DNA of 64,000 bases from positions 4,898,001-4,962,000 of the forward strand of contig NZ_RAPR01000001.1 in NCBI RefSeq assembly GCF_003610235.1, written 5' to 3'. Below are positions 19,205 to 28,063 of the stretch, in pieces; positions within the stretch are counted from its first letter, which is position 1; each line of letters starts with the position of its first letter. This DNA comes from Catellatospora citrea. Its GTDB lineage: Bacteria > Actinomycetota > Actinomycetes > Mycobacteriales > Micromonosporaceae. A program made the position numbers and the translations under genes. Below the pieces are notes generated by a model, which worked only from the letters and a program-made list of their open reading frames with translations, made no database searches and had not been told where the DNA came from.

Positions 19205-19939
19205 TCACGGCGTGGGCCCGGCGCTCGGCGTGCGGTTGGCGGCCGGCTTCGGGCTGGTCGAGGGCGACGCGGCGACCGAGGGCGACGGGCTCGCGATCAG
19301 CGGTGGCAGGTCGGTTCTGACCGGCACCGTGACCCGGCCGGCGGGCTCGTCCTCGCCCTTGCCGTCCACGTCCATCCAGTACCACGCTCCGCTGAGGCTG
19401 TCCTCGCGGTAGGTGCGCTGCTCCACTGCCACGGTGATCGAGGTCGGCACCGGCGCGTCGCCCGACTGCTCCCAGATGAACAGGATGCGCTCCGGCATGT
19501 CCGGCTGCAGCAGGCGCAGGCGGCTCTTGTCCCGGTCGAGCGCCTCCTCGGCCGGGGTCGGGCTGGTCAAACCCGTCACACCGGTCAGCGTCAGCAGGTC
19601 GGACGGCGGCATGGTGCTCTCGTGGGCGGTGATCCGGACCGTCGCGGTCACGACCAGCCAGCGGTTGGTCTCCTTCTCCAGCCGCAGCTTGCCCATGTCC
19701 CGGTAGACGGCCGCCGCCTCGACGGTGACCTCCCAAGGACCGCCATGGATTGTCGTGCCTGCGGCGACGGTCTCCGCCGGCGGCTCGGGCACCGTGTCGA
19801 GGCCGCCGAACAGCCCGGACACCCCGAGCAGCACCACGGCCGCGACCCAGCGCAGGCCGGGTGTGACCTGGTCGAGGAGCCCCCTGGTCAACCTGCGGCT
19901 CAGGCCGCCCTGCCCCGTGACAGACACGTCGGCGAGCAT
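19205..19939 (-). CDS. Membrane-anchored exported protein with Pro/Ser-rich tail, unknown function
   Basis: The 244-residue protein has a single N-terminal membrane segment (VAAVVLLGVSGLFGGL) and a beta-rich domain (PWEVTVEAAAVYRDMGKLRL, then RWLVVTATVRIT and FIWEQSG). It ends in a Ser/Pro/Thr-rich segment of about 40 residues. It is the first gene of a three-gene group of exported proteins with similar domain patterns. ATG 19939 was chosen; ATG 19963 would add eight residues. Confidence 0.65.
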   Translation of the reverse strand: MLADVSVTGQGGLSRRLTRGLLDQVTPGLRWVAAVVLLGVSGLFGGLDTVPEPPAETVAAGTTIHGGPWEVTVEAAAVYRDMGKLRLEKETNRWLVVTATVRITAHESTMPPSDLLTLTGVTGLTSPTPAEEALDRDKSRLRLLQPDMPERILFIWEQSGDAPVPTSITVAVEQRTYREDSLSGAWYWMDVDGKGEDEPAGRVTVPVRTDLPPLIASPSPSVAASPSTSPKPAANRTPSAGPTP

Positions 19940-20001
19940 AACGAGACGGACGCCCTGCGGCATAACCGAGCCGCCAGGCGTCCGTCCGTAATGGACTTTC
20001 T

Positions 20002-20835
20002 TTATCCCATCCAGGCGAAGACGGCCGGGTCGGGGCCGATGCGACCGCCGTTGTCCAAAGTGGCGATCGCCGCCATGTCCTCGTCGTCGAGGGCGAAGTC
20101 GAAGACCGCGATGTTCTCGGCGATCCGCGACGGGGTCACCGACTTGGGGATGACCACGTTGCCGAGCTGCAGGTGCCAGCGCAGCACCACCTGCGCCGGG
20201 GACTTGCCGTGCTTGGCCGCCACGCGTGCCAGCACCGGGTCGTCGAGCAGGCCCTTGCCCTGGCCCAGCGGGCTCCACGCCTCGGTCGCGATGTCGTGCA
20301 CCGCGTGCAGCTTGCGCAGCTCCTCCTGGGGGAAGTGCGGGTGCAGCTCGATCTGGTTGACCGCGGGCACCACGTCGAACTCGTCGAGCAGGCGGCTCAT
20401 CGTCTGCACGGTGAAGTTGGACACGCCGATGGCGCGCACCCGCTTGTCGGCGTACAGCTTCTCCATCGCGCGCCAGGCCTCGGTGTACAGGTCCTGCGAC
20501 GGCACCGGCCAGTGCATCAGGTACAGGTCCAGGTAGTCCAGGCCGAGCGACGCCAGGCTGTCGTCGAAGGCACGCAGGGTCTTGTCGTACTGGTGCTCGG
20601 TGTTCCACAGCTTCGTGGTGACGAACAGCTGCTCGCGGGGCAGCCCGCTCGCGCGCAGGGCGCGGCCGACGCCCTGCTCGTTGCCGTAGATCTTGGCGGT
20701 GTCGATGCTCCGGTAGCCCGCCTCCAGCGCCGTGGTCACGGCGTGCTCCGCCGCGTCGTCGTCGACCTGCCACACGCCGAAGCCGAGCTGGGGCATCAGA
20801 ACGCCGTTGTTGAGGGTCACGTCAGGAACGATCAT
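20002..20835 (-). CDS. Aldo/keto reductase
   Basis: The 277-residue NADPH-dependent oxidoreductase has the full catalytic tetrad Asp45, Tyr50, Lys75 and His108 (in SIDTAKIYGNE, TTKLW and LMHWP). The AKR signatures AIGVSNF and the C-terminal IPKSVTPSRIAENIAVFDF are also present. It resembles the AKR5-type 2,5-diketo-gluconate/xylose reductase group, but the substrate cannot be read from the sequence. ATG 20835 has GGAAG ten nt upstream; ATG 20844 is a close alternative. Confidence 0.92.
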   Translation of the reverse strand: MIVPDVTLNNGVLMPQLGFGVWQVDDDAAEHAVTTALEAGYRSIDTAKIYGNEQGVGRALRASGLPREQLFVTTKLWNTEHQYDKTLRAFDDSLASLGLDYLDLYLMHWPVPSQDLYTEAWRAMEKLYADKRVRAIGVSNFTVQTMSRLLDEFDVVPAVNQIELHPHFPQEELRKLHAVHDIATEAWSPLGQGKGLLDDPVLARVAAKHGKSPAQVVLRWHLQLGNVVIPKSVTPSRIAENIAVFDFALDDEDMAAIATLDNGGRIGPDPAVFAWMG

Positions 20836-20947
20836 GCGGTCCATTCTTCCAGTGGTCGGGCCGCCGGTCGCGGCAGTCTGCCCGGCACGGACCGGTGAAT
20901 CGACGCGCGGCGTGCCGCCGGACCGGCCGGGCAGTGACCCCTTGCGA

Positions 20948-20961
20948 TGGAAGCGCTCCCA
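20948..20961 (+). promoter_or_regulatory. CebR-type operator upstream of the GH48 cellulase
   Basis: TGGAAGCGCTCCCA differs at one base from the published Streptomyces CebR box TGGGAGCGCTCCCA. The identical 14-mer occurs upstream of the GH9 cellulase (44789). It lies about 155 bp before the GH48 start. A weak TTGCGA at 20942 with a 17-bp spacer would put the box between -35 and -10. Confidence 0.7.
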
Positions 20962-21116
20962 TGCAAGACTGATCGGAATTCGCGACAGGGAGCCATCGTC
21001 GCGCGACACGGCACGTCAGGGCACGGATGCGCCGAAGCGGCACCACCGTCCTCAGCGACGGTCCGCACAGGTTCCCCGCCGGGACGAGGTCCCGGCACAT
21101 TCGCGAGGAGATCGTC

Positions 21117-24068
21117 TTGTTGTACCCACTGCGGCGTTCCCGCCCCAGTCTGCTGCGGCGCCTCGGCGCCGTCGCCACCGCGGCGCTGGTCGCCGGCGGC
21201 GGCCTGGTGGTGGCGGCGAGCCCGGCCCAGGCCGCAGTCGCCTGCGAGGTCGTCTACACCGCCAACCCCTGGACCGAGGCCCCCGGCTCGGGCGGCTTCA
21301 CCGCCAACCTCACCCTGAAGAACCTCGGTGACCCGTGGACGAGCTGGACGCTCGGCTTCACGCTGCCCTCCGGGCAGACCGTCACCCTGCCCGGCTGGTC
21401 GGCGAACTACGCCGTGTCCGGCCAGAACGTCACCGCGACCAACCTCGGCTACAACGGCAACGTGCCGACGAACGGCTCGACGGGCATCGGCTTCAACGGC
21501 CGCTGGAGCGGCACGTACGCGTCGCCGACGTCGTTCACGATCAACGGCACGGCCTGCACCGGGGCCAACCCGGCGCCGACGGTCAGCATCACCGCCCCGG
21601 CCAACAACACGCACTACACCGCCCCGGCGTCGTTCACCATCGCGGCCACCGCGGCGGACACCTCGCCCGGCACCGTGTCGAAGGTGGAGTTCTACCGCGA
21701 CGGGCTGCTGCTCGGCTCGGACACCGCGTCCCCGTACACCTGGGACGTCTCGGCGCTGCCGGTCGGCACGTACGTCTTCCAGGCGAAGGCGACCGACAAC
21801 GGCGGCGCGAGCGCCACGGCGAACACCACGGTCGTGGTCGACGCCTCCGTCGCGCCGAAGGTGCTGGTCAACGCGGCGAGCACGGCCGCGGTCAGCGTGC
21901 CCGAGGGCGGCACCAGCACGTTCAAGGTCAAGCTGTCGGCCGCGCCGTCGGCCAACCTGACCGTGGCCGTGGCCCGCACCGCCGGTGACACCGACGTCTC
22001 GGTCTCCACCGGCGCGACGCTGACGTTCAGCACCACCAACTGGGGCACCGAGCAGACGGTCACCCTGGCGGCGGCGCAGGACGCGGACAACGCCTCCGGC
22101 TCGGCGACCATCACCGCCAGCGCCACCGGGTACGACCCCGGCGTGGTCACCGCGACCGAGGCCGACGACGAGGTCAACGTCTACACACAGCGCTTCATCG
22201 AGCAGTACAACAAAATCAAGAACACCGCCAACGGGTACTTCTCACCTGAGGGCGTGCCGTACCACTCGATCGAGACGCTGATCGTGGAGGCGCCCGACTA
22301 CGGCCACGAGACCACCAGCGAGGCGTTCTCCTACTGGCTGTGGCTGGAGGCCTACTACGGCCGGTTCACCCAGGACTGGACCAAGTTCAACCAGGCCTGG
22401 ACGGTGATGGAGCAGTACATCATCCCGTCGGCCGCCGACCAGCCCAACGCGGGCGTCGCCGGCACCCCGCAGTACGCGGCCGAGCACCTCACCCCGGCCA
22501 ACTACCCGTCGCAGCTGCAGCCCAGCGTCCCGGTCGGCGTCGACCCGCTGCGCAGCGAGCTGACCAGCACCTACGGCAACGGCAGCATCTACGGCATGCA
22601 CTGGCTGCTCGACGTCGACAACAAGTACGGCTTCGGCCGGTGCGGCAACGGGACCACCCGCCCGGCGTACATCAACACCTTCCAGCGGGGCCCGCAGGAG
22701 TCGGTGTGGGAGACCATCCCGCAGCCGAGCTGCGACAACCTCAACAACGGCGGCCCCAACGGCTACCTGGACCTGTTCGTCAAGGAGTCCAGCGCGCCCG
22801 CGGCGCAGTGGAAGTACACCAACGCGCCCGACGCCGACGCCCGCGCCATCGAGGCGGCCTACTGGGCGCTGACCTGGGCCACCGAGCAGGGCAAGCAGTC
22901 GCAGATCGCGTCGACCCTCACCAAGGCCGCGAAGATGGGCGACTACCTGCGCTACGCCATGTTCGACAAGTACTTCAAGAAGATCGGCAACTGCGTCGGC
23001 GCGACCACCTGCGCCGCGGGCACCGGCCGTGACTCGATGCACTACCTGATGTCCTGGTACTACGCCTGGGGCGGCGGTCTCACGTCGGCCTGGTCGTGGC
23101 GCATCGGCTCCAGCTTCAACCACTTCGGCTACCAGAACCCCATGGCGGCGTACGCCCTGGCCAACGTCAACGAGCTGAAGCCGCAGTCGCCGACCGCGAA
23201 CGCGGACTGGACCAACAGCTTCAACCGGCAGCTGGAGTTCTACCAGTGGCTGCAGTCGGCCGAGGGCGGCATCGCCGGCGGCGCGACCAACAGCTGGGCC
23301 GGGTCCTACGCGACGCCGCCCGCGAACACGCCGACCTTCTACGGCATGTTCTACGACGAGAAGCCGGTCTACCACGACCCGCCGTCGAACCAGTGGTTCG
23401 GCATGCAGGTCTGGTCGATGGGCCGCATCGCCGAGCTGTACTACGCCACCGGCAACGCCAAGGCCAAGGCGCTGCTGGACAAGTGGGTGCCGTGGGCCGT
23501 CGCCAACACCACGGTCAGCGGCACGAACTTCGCCGTCCCGTCCGAGCTGGGCTGGTCCGGCGCGCCCGCGACCTGGAACCCGTCGAGCCCGGCGACCAAC
23601 ACCGGCCTGCACGTCACGGTGACCAGCACCGGCCAGGACGTCGGCGTCGCCGCGTCACTGGCTCGTGCGCTGCTGTTCTACGCCGCCAAGTCCGGCAACG
23701 CCGCGGCGAAGACCACCGGCAAGGGCATCATCGACGCGCTGTACGCCCGCGCCGAGAGCAAGGGCGTCTCGACGACGGAGACCCGCGGGGACTACTCGCG
23801 GTTCGACGACACCTACAACGCCGGCACAGGCCAGGGCATCTTCGTCCCGTCCGGCTGGACCGGCGACATGCCCAACGGCGACATCATCACCGCGGGCAAG
23901 ACGTTCCTGGACATCCGGTCCTGGTACAAGCAGGACCCCGACTGGTCGAAGGTGCAGGCCCACCTCGACGGCGGACCCGCGCCGAGCTTCAACTACCACC
24001 GGTTCTGGGCGCAGAGCGACGTGGCGATGGCCTTCGCCGACTTCGCCGCCCTCTTCCCCAACGGCTGA
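21117..24068 (+). CDS. Secreted GH48 reducing-end cellobiohydrolase with CBM2
   Basis: The 983-residue protein has a signal peptide (1 to about 39, ending SPAQA), a CBM2 (about 40-150; CEVVY... CTG), an Ig-like domain (about 153-245) and a second beta-sandwich, Calx-beta-like (about 246-350). The GH48 catalytic module (about 353-983) follows. GH48 signatures are ETLIVEAPDYGHETTSEAFS, with the probable acid Glu in TTSEAF, and MHWLLDVDNKYGFGRCGNG. The enzyme attacks crystalline cellulose from reducing ends. ATG at 21027 gives no signal peptide at the N-terminus. TTG at 21117 has GAGGAG six nt upstream and starts right before LYPLRRSRPS, so I chose it. A CebR-type box lies upstream. Confidence 0.95.
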   Translation: MLYPLRRSRPSLLRRLGAVATAALVAGGGLVVAASPAQAAVACEVVYTANPWTEAPGSGGFTANLTLKNLGDPWTSWTLGFTLPSGQTVTLPGWSANYAVSGQNVTATNLGYNGNVPTNGSTGIGFNGRWSGTYASPTSFTINGTACTGANPAPTVSITAPANNTHYTAPASFTIAATAADTSPGTVSKVEFYRDGLLLGSDTASPYTWDVSALPVGTYVFQAKATDNGGASATANTTVVVDASVAPKVLVNAASTAAVSVPEGGTSTFKVKLSAAPSANLTVAVARTAGDTDVSVSTGATLTFSTTNWGTEQTVTLAAAQDADNASGSATITASATGYDPGVVTATEADDEVNVYTQRFIEQYNKIKNTANGYFSPEGVPYHSIETLIVEAPDYGHETTSEAFSYWLWLEAYYGRFTQDWTKFNQAWTVMEQYIIPSAADQPNAGVAGTPQYAAEHLTPANYPSQLQPSVPVGVDPLRSELTSTYGNGSIYGMHWLLDVDNKYGFGRCGNGTTRPAYINTFQRGPQESVWETIPQPSCDNLNNGGPNGYLDLFVKESSAPAAQWKYTNAPDADARAIEAAYWALTWATEQGKQSQIASTLTKAAKMGDYLRYAMFDKYFKKIGNCVGATTCAAGTGRDSMHYLMSWYYAWGGGLTSAWSWRIGSSFNHFGYQNPMAAYALANVNELKPQSPTANADWTNSFNRQLEFYQWLQSAEGGIAGGATNSWAGSYATPPANTPTFYGMFYDEKPVYHDPPSNQWFGMQVWSMGRIAELYYATGNAKAKALLDKWVPWAVANTTVSGTNFAVPSELGWSGAPATWNPSSPATNTGLHVTVTSTGQDVGVAASLARALLFYAAKSGNAAAKTTGKGIIDALYARAESKGVSTTETRGDYSRFDDTYNAGTGQGIFVPSGWTGDMPNGDIITAGKTFLDIRSWYKQDPDWSKVQAHLDGGPAPSFNYHRFWAQSDVAMAFADFAALFPNG

Positions 24069-24090
24069 CCTCACTCAGCCTCACAGGAAA

Positions 24091-24120
24091 CGGCGGGCGT
24101 CCCTTCGGGGGCGCCCGCCG
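24091..24120 (+). terminator. Terminator after GH48
   Basis: A 13-bp GC-rich stem (24091-24103 with 24108-24120, one T-G pair) is closed by a TTCG tetraloop, an extra-stable RNA hairpin, 22 nt after the stop codon. Confidence 0.8.
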
Positions 24121-24136
24121 CCTTGCGTTGTCTGTG

Positions 24137-24715
24137 TCAGGCGGTGGCGGCTGACGGGACGCGGCGGGCGATCGTGTGCAGGGCGAGCAGGACGTAGCCG
24201 ACCAGCAGGGGAGCGGTGACCGGGAGGATGGAGCCGATCAGGAAGGCGATGCCGATGACGCCGGCGCAGGTCACGATCAGCGCCGGGCGGGACAGCGCGG
24301 TGCGCAGGGCGCTGCGGTAGGTGTACGCCCGGCCCAGGAACGGGATCGCGAGCGCGACCAGGCCGATCAGCGCCGCCCCCACGACGGCGGTGAGGCCCAG
24401 CAGCAGTTCGCCGCCGGGGGCCAGGCCCTGGCGGAGCCAGAAGATGTTCAGGCCGAGCAGGAGTGCGACAGCCAGCACGGCCAGGGTGGCCAGTGCGCCG
24501 GGGAGCAGGCGGCGGCCGAAGGTGCGGAGCACGTCGCGGGGGCCGGGCCAGCGGCCGTCGGTGAAGCGCAGGTGCACGGCTTCCGCGCCGACGGCGACGG
24601 CGGCGCCGGTCGTCACGACCGGCACCGCCGCGACGGTCACCAGGATGCCGACCAGGGCGAGGTCGGTGGCGTCACGCAGGGTGTCGCGCCAGTCCGTGGT
24701 GGTCGTCGCCGTCAT
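24137..24715 (-). CDS. DUF624/YesL-like membrane protein of a sugar ABC operon
   Basis: The 192-residue protein has about five hydrophobic segments and an N-terminal part (VGILVTVAAVPVVTTGAAVA) with the pattern of DUF624/YesL proteins, which accompany carbohydrate ABC importers, often pectin-related ones. Three bp separate it from the upstream permease gene, so it is the last gene of that operon. The role is unknown. The family call is moderately sure. Confidence 0.65.
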   Translation of the reverse strand: MTATTTTDWRDTLRDATDLALVGILVTVAAVPVVTTGAAVAVGAEAVHLRFTDGRWPGPRDVLRTFGRRLLPGALATLAVLAVALLLGLNIFWLRQGLAPGGELLLGLTAVVGAALIGLVALAIPFLGRAYTYRSALRTALSRPALIVTCAGVIGIAFLIGSILPVTAPLLVGYVLLALHTIARRVPSAATA

Positions 24716-24718
24716 CGC

Positions 24719-25552
24719 TCAGCCCTTCAGCCCGCTGGTGTTGATGCCCTGGACCAGGAAGCGCTGGAAGCCCAGGAAGAACAGGAACACCGGAAGCAGG
24801 GACAGTACCGACATGGCCAGCATCGGCCCGATCGAGGTCTGCCCGCTGGAGTCGATGAACAGCCGCAGCGCCACCGGCACGGTGTAGCTGGGCACGCTGG
24901 GCAGGTAGACCAGCTGGGTGAAGAAGTCGTTCCAGGTCCAGATGAAGGAGAAGATCGCCGTCGTGATCAGGGCCGGCCGCGACAGCGGGAGGATGACGTG
25001 CCAGAACGTGCGGTACGGGTCGCAACCGTCGATCTTGGCGGCGTCGTCGAGCTCGCGGGGGATGCCCCGCATGAACTGGACCATGAGGAAGATGAAGAAC
25101 GCCTCCGTGGCCAGCAGCTTGGGCAGGATCAGCGGCAGCGGGGTGTCGATCCAGCCGAACTCGCTGAACAGCACGTACTGCGGCACGATCAGCACGTGGC
25201 CGGGCAGCAGCAGCGTCGCGATCATGAGCGCGAAGTAGCCCTTGCGGCCCCAGAACCGCAACCGCGCGAAGGCGTACGCGGTGACCAGGCAGGACGCCGC
25301 GTTCGCCACCACCGTGGCGAGCGAGATCAGGAGGCTGTTCCCGAAGAACCGGCCGAAGTTGACGCCGGGGATGTAGCTCCAGCCGTCGGAGTAGTTCGAC
25401 CAGGTCACCTCCTCGGGCCAGACCGAGAGGTTGCTGGTCACCTCGGTGGGCGACTTCAGCGACGAGCCCAGCACCCAGATCAGGGGGTAGAGCACGATCG
25501 CCAGCACGCCGAGTAGGGCCAGCACCCGCACCCAGCCACGTACGCGGGCCAT
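24719..25552 (-). CDS. Carbohydrate ABC transporter permease (MalG/UgpE type)
   Basis: The 277-residue protein has six transmembrane segments and the EAA loop ELDDAAKIDGCDPYRTFW (then HVILPLSRPAL), which contacts the ATPase subunit. Its start overlaps the stop of the first permease by one base. No ATPase gene is present, as usual in actinobacteria, where a shared MsiK-type ATPase serves many importers. The context implies an oligogalacturonide or uronate substrate. Confidence 0.92.
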   Translation of the reverse strand: MARVRGWVRVLALLGVLAIVLYPLIWVLGSSLKSPTEVTSNLSVWPEEVTWSNYSDGWSYIPGVNFGRFFGNSLLISLATVVANAASCLVTAYAFARLRFWGRKGYFALMIATLLLPGHVLIVPQYVLFSEFGWIDTPLPLILPKLLATEAFFIFLMVQFMRGIPRELDDAAKIDGCDPYRTFWHVILPLSRPALITTAIFSFIWTWNDFFTQLVYLPSVPSYTVPVALRLFIDSSGQTSIGPMLAMSVLSLLPVFLFFLGFQRFLVQGINTSGLKG

Positions 25553-26535
25553 CAGTTCTCTCCGTCCGAGTAGTGCACCCAGAACTTGCCGGTGCTGAAG
25601 AAGACGATCGTGATCAGGCCGATCGCCGCCAGGAAGATCCAGGCCAGTGCCGAGGCGTAGCCCATCTGGAAGTCGGTGAAGGCCTTGTCGTAGATGTGCA
25701 GGGTGTAGAGCTTCGTGGCGCCCAGCGGGCCGCCGGTGCCGTTGCTGATGACGAAGGCCGAGGTGAAGCCCTGGAAGCCGTTGATCGTCTCCAGCAGCAG
25801 GTTGAAGAAGATGACCGGCGACAGCATCGGCAGCGTGATGTGGAAGAACTGCCTGCGCTTGCTGGCGCCGTCGACCTGCGCGGCCTCGTAGAGCTCGGTG
25901 GGCACCTGCTTGAGGCCGGCCAGGAAGATGACCATCGGGGCGCCGAACTGCCACACCGTGAGCACCATCAGGGTGGCCAGTGCCCAGTCCGGATCGTTGA
26001 TCCAGTTGTTGCCCTCGATGCCGAACAGGCTCAGCCCGGCGTTGAACGCGCCCTCGCGGTTGAACATGGCGACCCAGACCAGGGCCAGCGCCACCGAGCC
26101 GCCGAGCAGCGACGGCAGGTAGAACATGCTCCGGAACAGGCCGACGCCGCGGCGTTCCCGGTTGAGCAGCAGGGCCACGCCCAGCGAAGCGGCGAGCTTG
26201 AGCGGGATCGCGATCAGGCCGAAGGTGAGGGTGACCCGCACCGACTGCCAGAAGGTCGGATCAAGGGTGAAGATCTTCTTGTAGTTGTCGAAACCCACCC
26301 ACTCCACGAACTCCCAGCTCGACAGGACGTCGTAGTTGGTGAAGCTCAGGTAGAGGGAGAGCAGCATCGGGAACGCGGTGATCGCCATCAGGCCGATCAG
26401 CCACGGGGAGAGGAAGACATAGCCCGCCAGGCCCTCGGAGCGGCGGGCGGCGTAGTTCTTGCGCCGGCCGCGCGCCGGCGGCGGCGCTGACGCCGGAACC
26501 GGGAGGGCCGGACGGGAGGCCGTGGTGAGTGCCAC
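25552..26535 (-). CDS. Carbohydrate ABC transporter permease (MalF/UgpA type)
   Basis: The 327-residue protein has an N-terminal cytoplasmic stretch and six to seven membrane segments (GYVFLSPWLIGLMAITAFPM...), with the EAA loop ELYEAAQVDGASKRRQFFHI. The GTG start is 158 bp after the binding-protein gene, with a strong stem-loop between them. It pairs with the MalG-type permease to form the pore. Confidence 0.92.
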   Translation of the reverse strand: MALTTASRPALPVPASAPPPARGRRKNYAARRSEGLAGYVFLSPWLIGLMAITAFPMLLSLYLSFTNYDVLSSWEFVEWVGFDNYKKIFTLDPTFWQSVRVTLTFGLIAIPLKLAASLGVALLLNRERRGVGLFRSMFYLPSLLGGSVALALVWVAMFNREGAFNAGLSLFGIEGNNWINDPDWALATLMVLTVWQFGAPMVIFLAGLKQVPTELYEAAQVDGASKRRQFFHITLPMLSPVIFFNLLLETINGFQGFTSAFVISNGTGGPLGATKLYTLHIYDKAFTDFQMGYASALAWIFLAAIGLITIVFFSTGKFWVHYSDGEN

Positions 26536-26582
26536 GCGCGGTCCCCTTCCAGGAAACGAGATCGATGTGCTGCGGAAATGGA

Positions 26583-26624
26583 GCGGGCCCGGCCCCGGCC
26601 CGGGATCGGCCGGGCCGGGCCCGC
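26583..26624 (-). terminator. GC-rich stem-loop between the binding-protein and permease genes
   Basis: Twelve-bp perfect arms (26583-26594 and 26613-26624) with further pairing inside. Such hairpins between a solute-binding gene and its permeases commonly lower permease expression by partial termination or by protecting the upstream mRNA. Confidence 0.6.
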
Positions 26625-26693
26625 GTCCGCTGGTGGAGGGTCCCGGCAGCCCGCCTGTACCGCGGGCCGCCGGGGAGTCCCACCAGCGTCAGG

Positions 26694-28058
26694 TCACGCC
26701 AGAGCGGCGGTGGCCTCGGCGAAGAACTGCTTGGCCGCGGCCTCGGGGGTCTGCTTGCCGTACGACACCGTCTCGGCGATGTCGCGCAGCGTGTTGCGCA
26801 GGCCGCTGTGGCCCTTCGGCGGCGGCGCGGGGGCCGGGCCGAACTTCGGCGTGATCTCGTTCTCGAAGGCGACGGTGTCCTTCATCTTCTGGTCGGTCAG
26901 CCCGTCGGAGACCGACTTGCGCACGTCGAGGTTGTTCGGCAGGCCCCGGTCCACGCCCAGGATCTTGCCGGCCTCCACGTCGTTGACCAGGAAGTTGATG
27001 ATGTCGGCCACCACGTCGGGGGCCTTGGTGGTGCGCGAGGCCGCCCAGTACGTCGACGCGCGCGCCCACTGGCCCTTCGGGTCGCCCGGGTAGGCGGTCA
27101 TGCCCAGGTCGTTCTTGGTGGCCTTCTGCATCTCGGAGAGCTGGTTGGACCACATGAACGACACGGCGGCCTTCTTCGTCACCACCAGCTGGGTGGCGAC
27201 GCTGCCGGTGACCGCCTCGTGGCAGACGTCGGCGGGCGGGGTCGCGCCCTTGGCCCGGGCGTCCACCCACAGCTGGAACCACGCGACCAGGTCGGCCTCG
27301 GTGAAGGCCAGCTTGGGGCCGTCGTAGAACTCCTTGCCCTGGGCGCGCAGCCACAGCCAGAACGCCTTGTAGTCCGAGCTCGGGTCCATCAGGCCCCAGT
27401 ACTTGCCGCCGGCCTTGGTGGTGACGCCGGCCGCCCAGGTGATCGTCTGCTCGTACGTCCAGCCGATCTGCGGCACCTCGATGCCCAGCTCGGTCAGCTT
27501 CGTCTTGTCGTAGATGATCGCCGGGGTGTTCTCGCCGGTGGCGATGGCCACCTGCTTGCCGCCGAGCTGCCCGTACTTGGTGAGGCTCTCGGGGTGCTTC
27601 GACACGTCGATCTTCTTGTTCGCCGTGTACTTGGACAGGTCCAGGGTGACGTTGCGGCCGGCGTACTCGGCCAGGCCGTTGTCGTCGATCTGGAAGATGT
27701 CCGGCGCGTTGCCACCGGCGGAGATGGTGGCGAGCTTGTCGTAGTAGCCGGTGAAGGCCTGCCAGGTCGGCGTGATCGTGACGTTGGGGTGCTTGCTCGT
27801 GTAGAGCTTCAGCGCGTCCTCGGTCAGCTTGGCGCGGGCCTCGCCGCCCCACCAGAAGAAGGAGACGGTGACCGGCGCCTTCGGGTCGACCGCCGGCTCC
27901 TCCTCGCCGCCGCAGGCGGCCAGCAGGCCGGCCGCGGGGACGGCAATGGCCGTTCCGGCAAGCATGCGCAGCAGGTGGCGGCGATTCCAACCGGCCGCCG
28001 GCAGGCTACCGTTGTGCTGCGTCGGCTCGTCGGCCGGCGCGGGTGTCGCTGGGTGCAT
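26694..28058 (-). CDS. Extracellular sugar-binding lipoprotein of an ABC importer
   Basis: The 454-residue protein has a twin-arginine-like RRHLLRM (26-32) before a hydrophobic stretch and the lipobox LLAAC (Cys49), so it is exported and lipid-anchored. The rest is a family 1 solute-binding fold (VTVSFFWWGGEARAKLTEDA, then APDIFQIDD, then WARASTYWAASRTTK). ATG 28058 follows GGGAG by eight nt; an upstream GTG at 28067 is less well placed. It is only 5 bp after the LacI gene and precedes the permeases. Given the divergent uronate genes and pectate lyases, the ligand is probably oligogalacturonate. Confidence 0.92.
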   Translation of the reverse strand: MHPATPAPADEPTQHNGSLPAAGWNRRHLLRMLAGTAIAVPAAGLLAACGGEEEPAVDPKAPVTVSFFWWGGEARAKLTEDALKLYTSKHPNVTITPTWQAFTGYYDKLATISAGGNAPDIFQIDDNGLAEYAGRNVTLDLSKYTANKKIDVSKHPESLTKYGQLGGKQVAIATGENTPAIIYDKTKLTELGIEVPQIGWTYEQTITWAAGVTTKAGGKYWGLMDPSSDYKAFWLWLRAQGKEFYDGPKLAFTEADLVAWFQLWVDARAKGATPPADVCHEAVTGSVATQLVVTKKAAVSFMWSNQLSEMQKATKNDLGMTAYPGDPKGQWARASTYWAASRTTKAPDVVADIINFLVNDVEAGKILGVDRGLPNNLDVRKSVSDGLTDQKMKDTVAFENEITPKFGPAPAPPPKGHSGLRNTLRDIAETVSYGKQTPEAAAKQFFAEATAALA

Positions 28059-28063
28059 AGCTT

